From Allobosea sp. ASV33 (lineage in GTDB: Bacteria; Pseudomonadota; Alphaproteobacteria; Rhizobiales; Beijerinckiaceae): 53,145 nt of DNA. Position 1 is the stretch's first letter; every line of letters starts with the position of its first letter. The stretch is taken from positions 1 to 53,145 of the forward strand of contig NZ_JAELTI010000027.1 in assembly GCF_016428755.1 (NCBI RefSeq), read 5' to 3'. Both the position numbers and the translations under genes were made by a program. Below are positions 16,661 through 23,812 of the stretch, piece after piece. The notes beneath the pieces were generated by a model. It had not been told where the DNA came from and searched no databases. It saw nothing but the letters and a program-made list of their open reading frames with translations.

Positions 16661-17532
16661 GCGCGCCCGTCGAAACGCTTCGCTCCGATGGCACCGATGC
16701 GCAGGCGCTGCCCGTCGCGATGGCGGAGGCCCGCATCCTCGGCCTGCCGGCCAGCATCTGGCCGCGCATCCTCGCCCCGATCGTGATCGGCGTGATCGTG
16801 CTGGCGCTCTGGGAGTTCGCGGTCCGCTGGAACGATATCCCGCATTACGTGCTGCCCGGGCCGATCCTTGTCGGCCAGACGCTGATCGCTGACTGGGGCA
16901 CGCTCTCCGGTTCGCTCTGGGTGACGCTGAAAATCACCTTCATGGCGCTGGCGGCTGCTGTCGTCGTCGGCGTCACGCTTGCCGTGCTGTTCAGCCAGTC
17001 GAAATGGCTCGAGATGGCGCTCCTGCCCTATGCGGTCATCCTGCAGGTCACGCCGATCGTCGCCATCGCGCCGCTGATCATCATCTGGGCCAACGATATC
17101 GACCTGTCGCTGCTGATCTGCGCCTGGATCGTCGCCTTCTTCCCGATCCTGTCGAACACGATCCTCGGGCTGAACTCGGCCGACCATAACCTCGTCAACC
17201 TGTTCGAGCTCTACGGCGCCTCGCGCTGGCAGACGCTGCGCTATCTCAAGCTGCCGGCGGCCTTGCCCTATTTCCTGGCAGGCTTGAAGATTTCGGGCGG
17301 GCTCGCGCTGATCGGCGCGGTGGTGGCCGAATTCGTCGCGGGCACCGGCGGCAGTGCCTCGGGGCTGGCCTATCGCATTCTGGAAGCGGGCTACCAGCTC
17401 AAGATCCCGCGCGTCTTCGCGGCGCTGGTAATGATCTCGCTGTCGGGGATCGCGATCTTCCTGGCGACGAGCCTGATCTCGTACCTGCTGCTGCGCCGCT
17501 GGCACGAAAGCGCCATCCGCCGCGAGAACTGA
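16657..17532 (+). CDS. ABC transporter permease (taurine/nitrate type)
   Basis: A 291-residue inner-membrane permease of the SsuC/TauC/NrtB class. About six membrane segments are visible, starting near ILAPIVIGVIVLALWEFAV at residues 37-55. The ATPase-docking loop is LFELYGASRWQTLRYLKLPAALPYF near residue 195-220. Its ATG overlaps the ATPase stop by four bases, so the two are translationally coupled. Together with the binding protein at 14679 this is a complete importer with a separate ATPase. Confidence 0.93.
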   Translation: MSAPVETLRSDGTDAQALPVAMAEARILGLPASIWPRILAPIVIGVIVLALWEFAVRWNDIPHYVLPGPILVGQTLIADWGTLSGSLWVTLKITFMALAAAVVVGVTLAVLFSQSKWLEMALLPYAVILQVTPIVAIAPLIIIWANDIDLSLLICAWIVAFFPILSNTILGLNSADHNLVNLFELYGASRWQTLRYLKLPAALPYFLAGLKISGGLALIGAVVAEFVAGTGGSASGLAYRILEAGYQLKIPRVFAALVMISLSGIAIFLATSLISYLLLRRWHESAIRREN

Positions 17533-17550
17533 GCGGTCGGGGCGGGGAGC

Positions 17551-18408
17551 CTAGACGAAATAGGCGAGCTTGCGCTCGGCCGGCAGGGCGTCGATCTCGC
17601 GCAGAGCGGTCTCCGACGGGCTCGCCGCCAGGCGCATCGCTTCGGGCATCGGAATATCGGCATCGCTGAAGACGATATCGTCGTCCAGCAGCGGGGCGGT
17701 GGCGAGGCGCGCCTCATCCGCCGGCCGGTCGTTGCGTTCGAGCGGAACGGGCCGGCGGCCGTCGCTTGCGATCTCTAGGTCGTCGTAATGCCGCGGCGCG
17801 CCGGAAGGCGGTGGCACGGTCAGCGTTTCCGCGCTGGCCGCCATGGCGGCGAAGCTGACGCTGCTCTCACGCGAGACCTCGCCGAAGGCCCGCAGGCTCG
17901 AATCCAGCATCGCGACCGTATCGGCGATCTTGTCGATGCGCTGGACCACGCCGTCGATGATGCCGATCGCCGTCGAGATTTCGGCGGCGCGGCGGTCGAG
18001 CGCATCGCAGGCTTCCTGGTCCGCGCCGGCCTCGCGCAGGCCCCAGGCGGCTTCCTGGATGCTTTCGGACGCCGCGAGCACGGTGCCCGCCGCCTTCTCG
18101 ATCTGGGCTGCGAGCCCCGAGGAGCGTGTCTCGGCCCTGCCGCTGATCCGTTCGAGATCGGTGCGCAGGTCGCTGATCAGCGCGGCCGCCTCGATCAGGT
18201 TGGTTTCGCGGCTTGTCTCCTGCACGCCGAGCCCGACGACCCGCTCGATCCGCTGGATGGCGCCGAGCAGTTGCAGCGTGTCCGCCTGCCGGTTGCGCTT
18301 GGCATATTCGACCATGAACCAGCGGCCGCGCGCCGTCTCCATCACCGCGGCTTCGATCGCCTCGTAGTCGGCCTGGCTCAGCGGAGTCAGCGAGCGCGCA
18401 TCGCCCAT
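17551..18408 (-). CDS. Conserved helical protein of unknown function
   Basis: A 285-residue soluble protein I cannot name. Near residues 13-40 it has ADYEAIEAAVMETARGRWFM followed by VEYAKRNRQADT, a motif I recall from alphaproteobacterial proteins of unknown role. Residues 60-205 are mostly long amphipathic helices with alanine-rich heptads, recalling a CheZ-like or four-helix-bundle protein. The last 70 residues are acidic and proline-rich and look disordered, ending PAERKLAYFV. It is convergent with the permease gene (18-nt gap) and divergent from the Mce operon, so the context does not define its job. A CheZ-type phosphatase role is speculative. Confidence 0.75.
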   Translation of the reverse strand: MGDARSLTPLSQADYEAIEAAVMETARGRWFMVEYAKRNRQADTLQLLGAIQRIERVVGLGVQETSRETNLIEAAALISDLRTDLERISGRAETRSSGLAAQIEKAAGTVLAASESIQEAAWGLREAGADQEACDALDRRAAEISTAIGIIDGVVQRIDKIADTVAMLDSSLRAFGEVSRESSVSFAAMAASAETLTVPPPSGAPRHYDDLEIASDGRRPVPLERNDRPADEARLATAPLLDDDIVFSDADIPMPEAMRLAASPSETALREIDALPAERKLAYFV

Positions 18409-18719
18409 GACGGATCTGCTTTCGAAGGACCGGCCGAATCAGCGGGCGGTCGTGGCGGTATGGTTCGAGCCTGCCTTGCGATTTCTTAAGGAATTGCTGT
18501 CTTCGCCCCGAATTGGAACAATCGGTCGGCAAAGCCGCCTTTCTCGGCTCTGGCGTGGCTTCTGCGGCGCAGCCGGAACCGTTGGAGCGGCCGGTGCTTG
18601 CCAAGCAGGCGCGGCGCGGCAATACAGGGCTGGGGGTGGAAGCTGGTGCGATCGACGATCTGCGGTCGCGCCCGGCTGCAAGGCCGTTACGGCCAGGGGA
18701 ACAAGGACCTCACGGCGAC
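18409..18719. other. Intergenic region ahead of the Mce operon
   Basis: 311 bases between two divergent genes. It should hold both promoters. I see no REP element, no convincing small gene and no clear operator. The frame of the Mce permease stays open through it, but the extra N-terminus is low-complexity and lacks family character, so I treat it as non-coding. Confidence 0.5.
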
Positions 18720-19862
18720 ATGGCGAGCGTCGATACCGCCGAACCGCAGGCGACCATCCGCGATGATGCGGGCGCTCTCGCGGTAGCGCTGGCGGGGTCG
18801 TGGAGCGCCGACCGTGCGCCGCGCATCGAGGAATTGGTCGGCGAGATCACCAAAAGCCTCACGCAGGCCGGCGCCCGGATCGACCTCTCCGGCGTGACGC
18901 GGCTCGACACGCTAGGCGCCTATGTTCTCAACCGCCTGAAGGCCCGGCAGGAGCGGGACGGCGTCGATGTCGAGCTCGTCAGCAGCAAGCCCGAGCACGG
19001 CCTCCTCCTGGCGGAAGTCCAGGTTCATGACGACGACCCGCCGAAGCCGCACCGGCATGTCGGCGTCGTCGACATCCTCGTCGATATCGGCGAGAGCGTC
19101 GTGCGCTTCGGCCGCGACATGGTGGGCGGCGCGATGTTCCTCGGCGAGGTCGTGGTCGGCTCGGCCAGCGTCGTCCTTGGCCCGCGCAAGTTCCGGGGGC
19201 CGTCTCTGGTCAACCAGATCGAGCTGATCGCCTTCAACGGCGCGCCGATCATCATGCTGATCTCGTTCCTCGTCGGCTGCATCGTCGCGCAGCAGGGCAT
19301 CTTCCAGTTGCAGCAGTTCGGCGCCTCCGCCTTCGTCGTGAACCTGACGGGCATTCTGATCCTGCGCGAGCTCGCGGTGCTGCTGACCTCGATCATGATC
19401 GCCGGCCGCTCGGGCTCCGCCTTCACCGCCGAGATCGGCTCGATGAAGATGCGCGAGGAGATCGATGCGCTGCGCGTGATGGGGCTCGACCCGATCGAGG
19501 TGCTGATCGTGCCGCGCATCCTCGCGCTGATCATCTCGCTGCCGATCCTGAGCTTCATCTCGGCCATGGCCGGCCTTGTCGGCGCCGGGCTCGTGTCATG
19601 GCTCTATGGCGGCATCGGCGTCGACACCTTCCTCGCGCGCCTGCAATCGGTGATCACCTGGAAGCATTTCGCCGTCGGCCTGATCAAGGCGCCGTTCATG
19701 GCCTTCGTGATCGGGCTGATCGCCTCGATCGAGGGGCTCGCGGTCAAGGGCTCGGCGGAATCGCTCGGCCGTCAGGTCACGGCCTCGGTGGTGAAGGCGA
19801 TCTTCATGGTCATCGTCGTCGACGGACTCTTCGCCATGTTCTTTGCCTCGATCGCGTTCTGA
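18720..19862 (+). CDS. Mce/Mla-type ABC transporter permease with N-terminal STAS domain
   Basis: A 380-residue protein combining what are two proteins in E. coli, MlaB and MlaE. Residues 10-105 form a STAS domain, with RIDLSGVTRLDTLGAYVLNRL as its core. From about 120 onward comes the MlaE permease domain: ELIAFNGAPIIMLISFLVGC, LRELAVLLTSIMIAGRSGSAFTAEIG split over a coupling helix, and five membrane segments. It should sit in the inner membrane and move phospholipids between the membranes with the MlaF-like ATPase and MCE protein that follow. The start at 18720 has AAGGA 12 nt upstream, a little far, so an earlier start cannot be excluded. Confidence 0.92.
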   Translation: MASVDTAEPQATIRDDAGALAVALAGSWSADRAPRIEELVGEITKSLTQAGARIDLSGVTRLDTLGAYVLNRLKARQERDGVDVELVSSKPEHGLLLAEVQVHDDDPPKPHRHVGVVDILVDIGESVVRFGRDMVGGAMFLGEVVVGSASVVLGPRKFRGPSLVNQIELIAFNGAPIIMLISFLVGCIVAQQGIFQLQQFGASAFVVNLTGILILRELAVLLTSIMIAGRSGSAFTAEIGSMKMREEIDALRVMGLDPIEVLIVPRILALIISLPILSFISAMAGLVGAGLVSWLYGGIGVDTFLARLQSVITWKHFAVGLIKAPFMAFVIGLIASIEGLAVKGSAESLGRQVTASVVKAIFMVIVVDGLFAMFFASIAF

Positions 19863-19864
19863 GG

Positions 19865-20695
19865 ATGATGCAGCAGGACCTCTCCCATACCGATCGCACT
19901 CAGCCCCCCGGCGAGCCGGAGGCCGTGATCCGCGTCCGCGACCTCAAGGTCGCCTTCGGCGACAAGGTGATCATGGACGGGCTCGATCTCGACGTGCTCC
20001 GCGGCGAGATCCTCGGCTTCGTCGGCGGTTCCGGCCAGGGCAAGTCGGTGCTGACGCGCACGATCCTCGGCCTCGTCCGCAAGCGGCGCGGCACGATCGA
20101 GGTCTTCGGCGAGGATGTCGACGAGCTCAACCAGCAGCAGCGGCGGGTGCTGGAGCGGCGCTTCGGCGTGATGTTCCAGCAGGGCGCGCTGTTCTCCGCG
20201 CTCACGGTCAAGCAGAACATCCAGGTGCCGATGCGCGAGTACCTCCATCTCTCGCCCGACCTGCTCGACGAATTGGCGATGGTGAAGCTCGATCTCGTCG
20301 GCCTGCCGCGCGACGCCGCTGACAAGGCGCCGTCGGAACTCTCGGGCGGCATGATCAAGCGCGCGGCGCTCGCCCGCGCGCTCGCGCTCGATCCCGAGAT
20401 CGTCTTCCTGGACGAGCCGACCTCGGGCCTGGATCCGATCGGTGCTGCCGAGTTCGACGATCTGATCATGACCCTCAAGCAAACTCTGGGTCTCACCGTC
20501 TTCATGGTAACCCACGATCTCGACAGCCTGTATCATGCCTGTGACCGAATCGCCGCTCTGGCGGACAAGAAGGTGATCGCGGTCGGCACGCTGGCGACGA
20601 TGCTGGCGTCCGATCATCCATGGTTGAAGGCCTATTTCGGCGGGGAGCGCGCCATGGCCAGGCTGCCGGCGGGAGAGCAGGGACGAAGCGGCTAG
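19865..20695 (+). CDS. Mce/Mla-type ABC transporter ATP-binding protein (MlaF-like)
   Basis: A 276-residue ATPase. Walker A is GGSGQGKS, the Q-loop MFQQGALFSALTV, the signature LSGGMIKRAALARAL, and Walker B EIVFLDEPTSGLDP. The phrase GGSGQGKSVLTRTILGL and MFQQGALFS are typical of MlaF/Ttg2A ATPases rather than other importers. The gene starts two bases after the permease stop (ATG at 19865, another at 19868), so the genes are co-translated. It powers lipid movement through the MlaE-like permease. It ends three bases before the MCE gene. Confidence 0.95.
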   Translation: MMQQDLSHTDRTQPPGEPEAVIRVRDLKVAFGDKVIMDGLDLDVLRGEILGFVGGSGQGKSVLTRTILGLVRKRRGTIEVFGEDVDELNQQQRRVLERRFGVMFQQGALFSALTVKQNIQVPMREYLHLSPDLLDELAMVKLDLVGLPRDAADKAPSELSGGMIKRAALARALALDPEIVFLDEPTSGLDPIGAAEFDDLIMTLKQTLGLTVFMVTHDLDSLYHACDRIAALADKKVIAVGTLATMLASDHPWLKAYFGGERAMARLPAGEQGRSG

Positions 20696-20698
20696 ACC

Positions 20699-21841
20699 AT
20701 GGAATCGCGCGCCAATTACGCACTCGTCGGTCTGTTCACGCTCGCGGTCCTCGCGGCGGCTTTCGGCTTCGTCTACTGGTTCAACAGCGGCGGGAGCGGG
20801 CGCAAGGAGAACGTCCGCGTCATCTTCACCGGCACGGTGACCGGGCTCGGGCGCGGGTCGAGCGTGCTCTTCAACGGCCTGCGCGTCGGCGAAGTCACCA
20901 GCATCGAGCTCCAGTCGGACGATCCGCGCCGCATCTACGCGGTGGTCCAGGTCGCCAACACCACGCCATTGCGCGAGGACACGCGCGCCCGGATCGAGGC
21001 GCAGGGGCTGGCGGGCGTGGTCGCCCTGCAGCTCATCGGCGGTGATCCCGGCGCACCGGTCCTGAAGGCCAAGCCGGGCGAGCCGATGCCGACGATCATC
21101 GCCGAGCGCTCCGAACTGCAGGACATCATCGAGACCGTGCGCAACGTGGCGCAGAGGGCGGACGGGATGCTCACCTCGCTCGACGGGCTGATCAAGCAGA
21201 ACCGCGAGCCGATCAACAACACCGTCCGCAATGTCGAGAAATTCTCGCAGGCGCTCGGCAACAATGCCGCCGGGCTCGACAAGCTGATGGCCGGCTTCGG
21301 CAACATCGCCGAGACGATCCAGCCGCTCTCGCAGAAGCTGCAATCGCTCAGCGAGGAGCTGACGGGCGTGGTCCGTTCGGTCGACCGCAACAAGGTCGCC
21401 AGCATCATCGACAATGTCGACAAGTTCACCGGCGCGCTCGGCGGCTCCAGCGCCGATGTCGCCAAGGTGGTGAAGGACGCGGCCTCGATCTCGGCCAAGC
21501 TCGACCGCGCCGCCGATCAGGTCGAAGGCGTGCTCCAGGCGGCGAAGGGCTTCCTCGAATCCGGATCGGGACCTGATGGCCGCAGCGCCTTCCAGGAGGT
21601 CGCGGACGCCGCCAAGTCGATCCGCACGCTCGCGGACAATCTCGACAAGCGCACCGCCGAGATTACCGCCGGCATCAGCCGCTTTACCGGGCCGGGGCTG
21701 CGCGATGTCGAGACGCTGGCATCGGACGGCAGGAAGACCCTGACGGAACTCAACCGCACCTTGCGGAATTTCGAACGCAACCCGCAGCAGTTCATTTTCG
21801 GCGGCAAGCCGCCGCTTCCCCAATACAATGGATCGCGCTAG
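20699..21841 (+). CDS. MCE (MlaD-like) lipid-transport protein
   Basis: A 380-residue periplasmic protein anchored by one N-terminal membrane helix (YALVGLFTLAVLAAAFGFVYWF, residues 7-28). A single MCE domain follows at about 38-118 (VRVIFTGTVTGLGRGSSVLFNGLRVGEV). The remaining 260 residues are long helices with regular heptads, far beyond the 183-residue E. coli MlaD. This makes it more like the helical-tunnel Mce proteins. It probably forms a hexameric ring on the permease and reaches into the periplasm. The upstream ATPase gene ends three bases earlier. Confidence 0.93.
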   Translation: MESRANYALVGLFTLAVLAAAFGFVYWFNSGGSGRKENVRVIFTGTVTGLGRGSSVLFNGLRVGEVTSIELQSDDPRRIYAVVQVANTTPLREDTRARIEAQGLAGVVALQLIGGDPGAPVLKAKPGEPMPTIIAERSELQDIIETVRNVAQRADGMLTSLDGLIKQNREPINNTVRNVEKFSQALGNNAAGLDKLMAGFGNIAETIQPLSQKLQSLSEELTGVVRSVDRNKVASIIDNVDKFTGALGGSSADVAKVVKDAASISAKLDRAADQVEGVLQAAKGFLESGSGPDGRSAFQEVADAAKSIRTLADNLDKRTAEITAGISRFTGPGLRDVETLASDGRKTLTELNRTLRNFERNPQQFIFGGKPPLPQYNGSR

Positions 21842-21845
21842 CCCC

Positions 21846-22451
21846 ATGACGACCGAGCTTCGCCTTCCTTCGGCACGCCGGATACGCCGCTTCCTTCCGG
21901 TCCTGGCCGTGGCTTCGGCCGCATTGCTCGCCGGCTGCGGCGGCGGGGCGACGCCGACCACCTTCGACCTCTCGGCGCCGGGCGGGTTCGGCAAGGTCGG
22001 CGGCTCGCGGGGCGCGATGGTCGTGGCCGAGCCGACGGCCGTCCAGGCGCTCGATTCCGACCGCGTCATCGTCAAGGATTCGAGCGGCGCGCTCTCCTTC
22101 GTCGGCGGCGCGCAATGGGCCGACCGGGTTCCGGCGCTGGTGCAGGCGCGGCTGATTCAGACCTTCGAGAATGCCGGCCGCGTCGGTTCGGTCTCGGGTC
22201 CGGGCCAGCGCATCTCCCCCGACGTCCAGCTCAACACCAATATCCGCAGCTTCAACATCGAGGCAGCGAGCGGGACGGCGGTGGTCGAGATCACGGCGCG
22301 GATCGTCGGCGACCGGACCGGGCAGATCCAGCGGGCGCGGCTGTTCGCTGCGCGCGTGCCGGCCGGCGCGGTCGACGGGCCGGGCGCGACCCAGGCGCTC
22401 GACCGGGCATTGTCGCAGGTTCTCGTCGAGATCGTGCGCTGGGCGCGCTGA
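21846..22451 (+). CDS. ABC-type transport auxiliary lipoprotein (PqiC-like)
   Basis: A 201-residue outer-membrane lipoprotein. After a basic N-terminus (RRIRRFLPVLAVASAALLAGC) there is a lipobox LLAGC, so the Cys at about residue 31 would be lipidated. The mature part reads TTFDLSAP, then VVAEPTAVQALDSDRVIV and WADRVPALVQARLIQTFENAG, the ABC_trans_aux/PqiC pattern. I chose the ATG at 21846, four bases after the MCE stop; an in-frame ATG at 21828 would overlap that gene by 14 nt. It probably receives or delivers lipid at the outer membrane in place of MlaA/MlaC, which are absent here. Confidence 0.9.
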   Translation: MTTELRLPSARRIRRFLPVLAVASAALLAGCGGGATPTTFDLSAPGGFGKVGGSRGAMVVAEPTAVQALDSDRVIVKDSSGALSFVGGAQWADRVPALVQARLIQTFENAGRVGSVSGPGQRISPDVQLNTNIRSFNIEAASGTAVVEITARIVGDRTGQIQRARLFAARVPAGAVDGPGATQALDRALSQVLVEIVRWAR

Positions 22452-22470
22452 GTGCCCGTCTGGAAATGCA

Positions 22471-22590
22471 GCCCTCATCCTGGGGAGCCGCGATAGCGGC
22501 GTCTCGAAGGATGTTCCAGCGGGCATCCGAAACTTCGGGAGCATCCTTCGAGACGCCATTTCTGACGAAATGGCTCCTCAGGATGAGGGC
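22471..22590. repeat. REP-like palindromic pair, family 2
   Basis: A 120-bp inverted structure: GCCCTCATCCTGGGGAGCC at the left pairs with GGCTCCTCAGGATGAGGGC at the right, and GTCTCGAAGGATG pairs with CATCCTTCGAGAC inside. It starts 19 nt behind the lipoprotein stop. Two REP units in opposite orientation make this a REPIN-like element. Confidence 0.88.
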
Positions 22591-22810
22591 TTGGGGAGTT
22601 TCCAAACAGGCTCGGAGCGCGTCCGGCTGCCACCGGTGATTTTCTTCCGCTCGCTGCTGCGCTAGGCTGTGATTCCGGCTCGGCCCGAGCCTCCCCCCTA
22701 CAGCCGGGGCAGCATCATCATGCGGGGCATTTCCGACGAACCGACCGACTGTCCGGGCATCACGCATGAGGAGGGATTGCGCCAGCTGCTCGCGATAGGA
22801 GGTTCACGTC
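22591..22810. other. Intergenic region ahead of the DnaB-like ATPase gene
   Basis: Together with the REP element this makes a 359-base gap between genes. It must hold the promoter of the ATPase gene, whose ribosome site is GATAGGAGG at 22795-22803. A 42-codon reading frame begins in it at 22720 and is listed separately. No other structure was found. Confidence 0.45.
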
Positions 22811-22848
22811 ATGATGTTGTCGGCCCCGATCCATCGGTTGAAGCGTAA
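22720..22848 (+). CDS. Possible small protein overlapping the ATPase gene start
   Basis: ATG at 22720 opens a 42-residue frame (MRGISDEPTDCPGITHEEGL and onward, ending in DPSVEA) that stops at 22848. It overlaps the first 38 bases of the next gene in another frame. It is polar and acidic with no recognised domain. The ribosome site before it is weak. It may be a leader peptide that couples translation, or chance. I include it only as a candidate. Confidence 0.2.
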   Translation: MRGISDEPTDCPGITHEEGLRQLLAIGGSRHDVVGPDPSVEA

Positions 22849-23524
22849 AGCGCGGCTCTTGAGCCGGGCAGAGCGTATCCCGCTCCACGCCGCGCTCGAC
22901 CGTGTCGCAAGCGAGGAAGGCTATCGCAGCTGGAGTCTGCTCGCCGCCAAGCAGCCGGGAATGGCATCGATGCGCGCGCTCTGGCCTTTGCCGGACCCGG
23001 GCGATCTCATGCTGATGGCGGGACGTCCGGGACAGGGCAAGACGCTGGCTGGTCTCGCGCTACTGGCGGAAGCCATGCGAGCCGGCCGCCGAGGCGTCTT
23101 CCTCACGCTGGAGTACACGCCGGCGGATGTTCTCTCCCGCCTGCGCGCCCTCCAGATCGAGCCGGCGGAGTTCGCGGATCGGTTCGAATGCGATTGCTCG
23201 GACGTGATCAGCGCCGATTATATCGCCGCAAGGCTGGCCGATGCGCCTCGTGGCACCGTTGCGGTCATCGATTACCTCCAATTGCTTGACCAGCGCCGCG
23301 ATACGCCCGAATTGGCGCAGCAGGTCGGAACGTTGAAGGCTTTCGCGCGGCAGAGGGGCCTGATCCTCGTCTTTCTCTCCCAGATCGATCGCTCCTATGA
23401 GGGCTCGGGCAAGCCGTTTCCCGAGATCGCGGATGTGCGCTTGCCCAACCCGCTCGACCTCGCCCTGTTCGACAAGGCCTGCTTCATGAGCAGAGGCGAG
23501 GCGCGCTTCCGGGCGGCGGCTTAG
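22811..23524 (+). CDS. DnaB-like RecA-fold ATPase
   Basis: A 237-residue ATPase related to the C-terminal domain of replicative helicases. Residues 1-50 are a basic helical segment (HRLKRKARLLSRAERIPLHAA). Walker A is GRPGQGKT at 71-78. LEYTPADVLSRLRAL follows where DnaB has its conserved helix, Walker B is VAVIDYLQLL, and LVFLSQIDR is the sensor strand. DnaB's N-terminal collar is absent and the total is half a helicase. Ribosome site AGGAGG. It stands alone between repeats. It may be a truncated helicase adapted to another DNA transaction; the actual function is unknown. Confidence 0.82.
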   Translation: MMLSAPIHRLKRKARLLSRAERIPLHAALDRVASEEGYRSWSLLAAKQPGMASMRALWPLPDPGDLMLMAGRPGQGKTLAGLALLAEAMRAGRRGVFLTLEYTPADVLSRLRALQIEPAEFADRFECDCSDVISADYIAARLADAPRGTVAVIDYLQLLDQRRDTPELAQQVGTLKAFARQRGLILVFLSQIDRSYEGSGKPFPEIADVRLPNPLDLALFDKACFMSRGEARFRAAA

Positions 23525-23544
23525 GGTCTGCTGGACCGTCTCCT

Positions 23545-23695
23545 CGTCATTCCGGGGCAGGCCGCAGGCCTGAGCCCGGAACCCAGAACCGATGCCCTTT
23601 CCGGAAAACGGGCTGGGATCGGGTTACCATCGAATTTAGAGCGGTATCGGTTCTGGATTCCGGGCTCTTCGCTAACGCGAAGCCCCGGAATGACG
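23545..23695. repeat. REP-like palindrome, family 1 (copy F, long form)
   Basis: Bounded by CGTCATTCCGGGGC and GCCCCGGAATGACG, an exact 14-base inverted repeat. Inner parts pair as well: AGCCCGGAACCCAGAACCGAT with ATCGGTTCTGGATTCCGGGCT. It begins 20 nt behind the ATPase stop and could fold as one long hairpin of about 150 bases. Confidence 0.85.
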
Positions 23696-23763
23696 GCGGT
23701 GCTTCCGTGAAAATCCAGTACCCGCCAGGCGGCCGCAGGCCCCTTATGCATCCCACCAAAAGG

Positions 23764-23789
23764 AAAGGCCGCCCTTTTGGGCGGCCTTT
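23764..23789 (-). terminator. Strong hairpin terminator behind the giant coiled-coil gene
   Basis: AAAGGCCGCCC and GGGCGGCCTTT form a perfect 11-bp stem with a TTTT loop. On the minus strand it lies 23 nt behind the stop at 23813 and is followed by TCCTTTT. On the plus strand it is followed by CTCGTTTCG, so it may act in both directions and also stop transcription from the ATPase gene. It is the clearest intrinsic terminator in the window. Confidence 0.85.
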
Positions 23790-23812
23790 CTCGTTTCGAT
23801 TGAGTGCAGAGC

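Noticed and set aside
19772..22075. A 767-codon minus-strand frame across the Mce operon
   Set aside because: It is antisense to three well-supported lipid-transport genes and has no recognisable domain.
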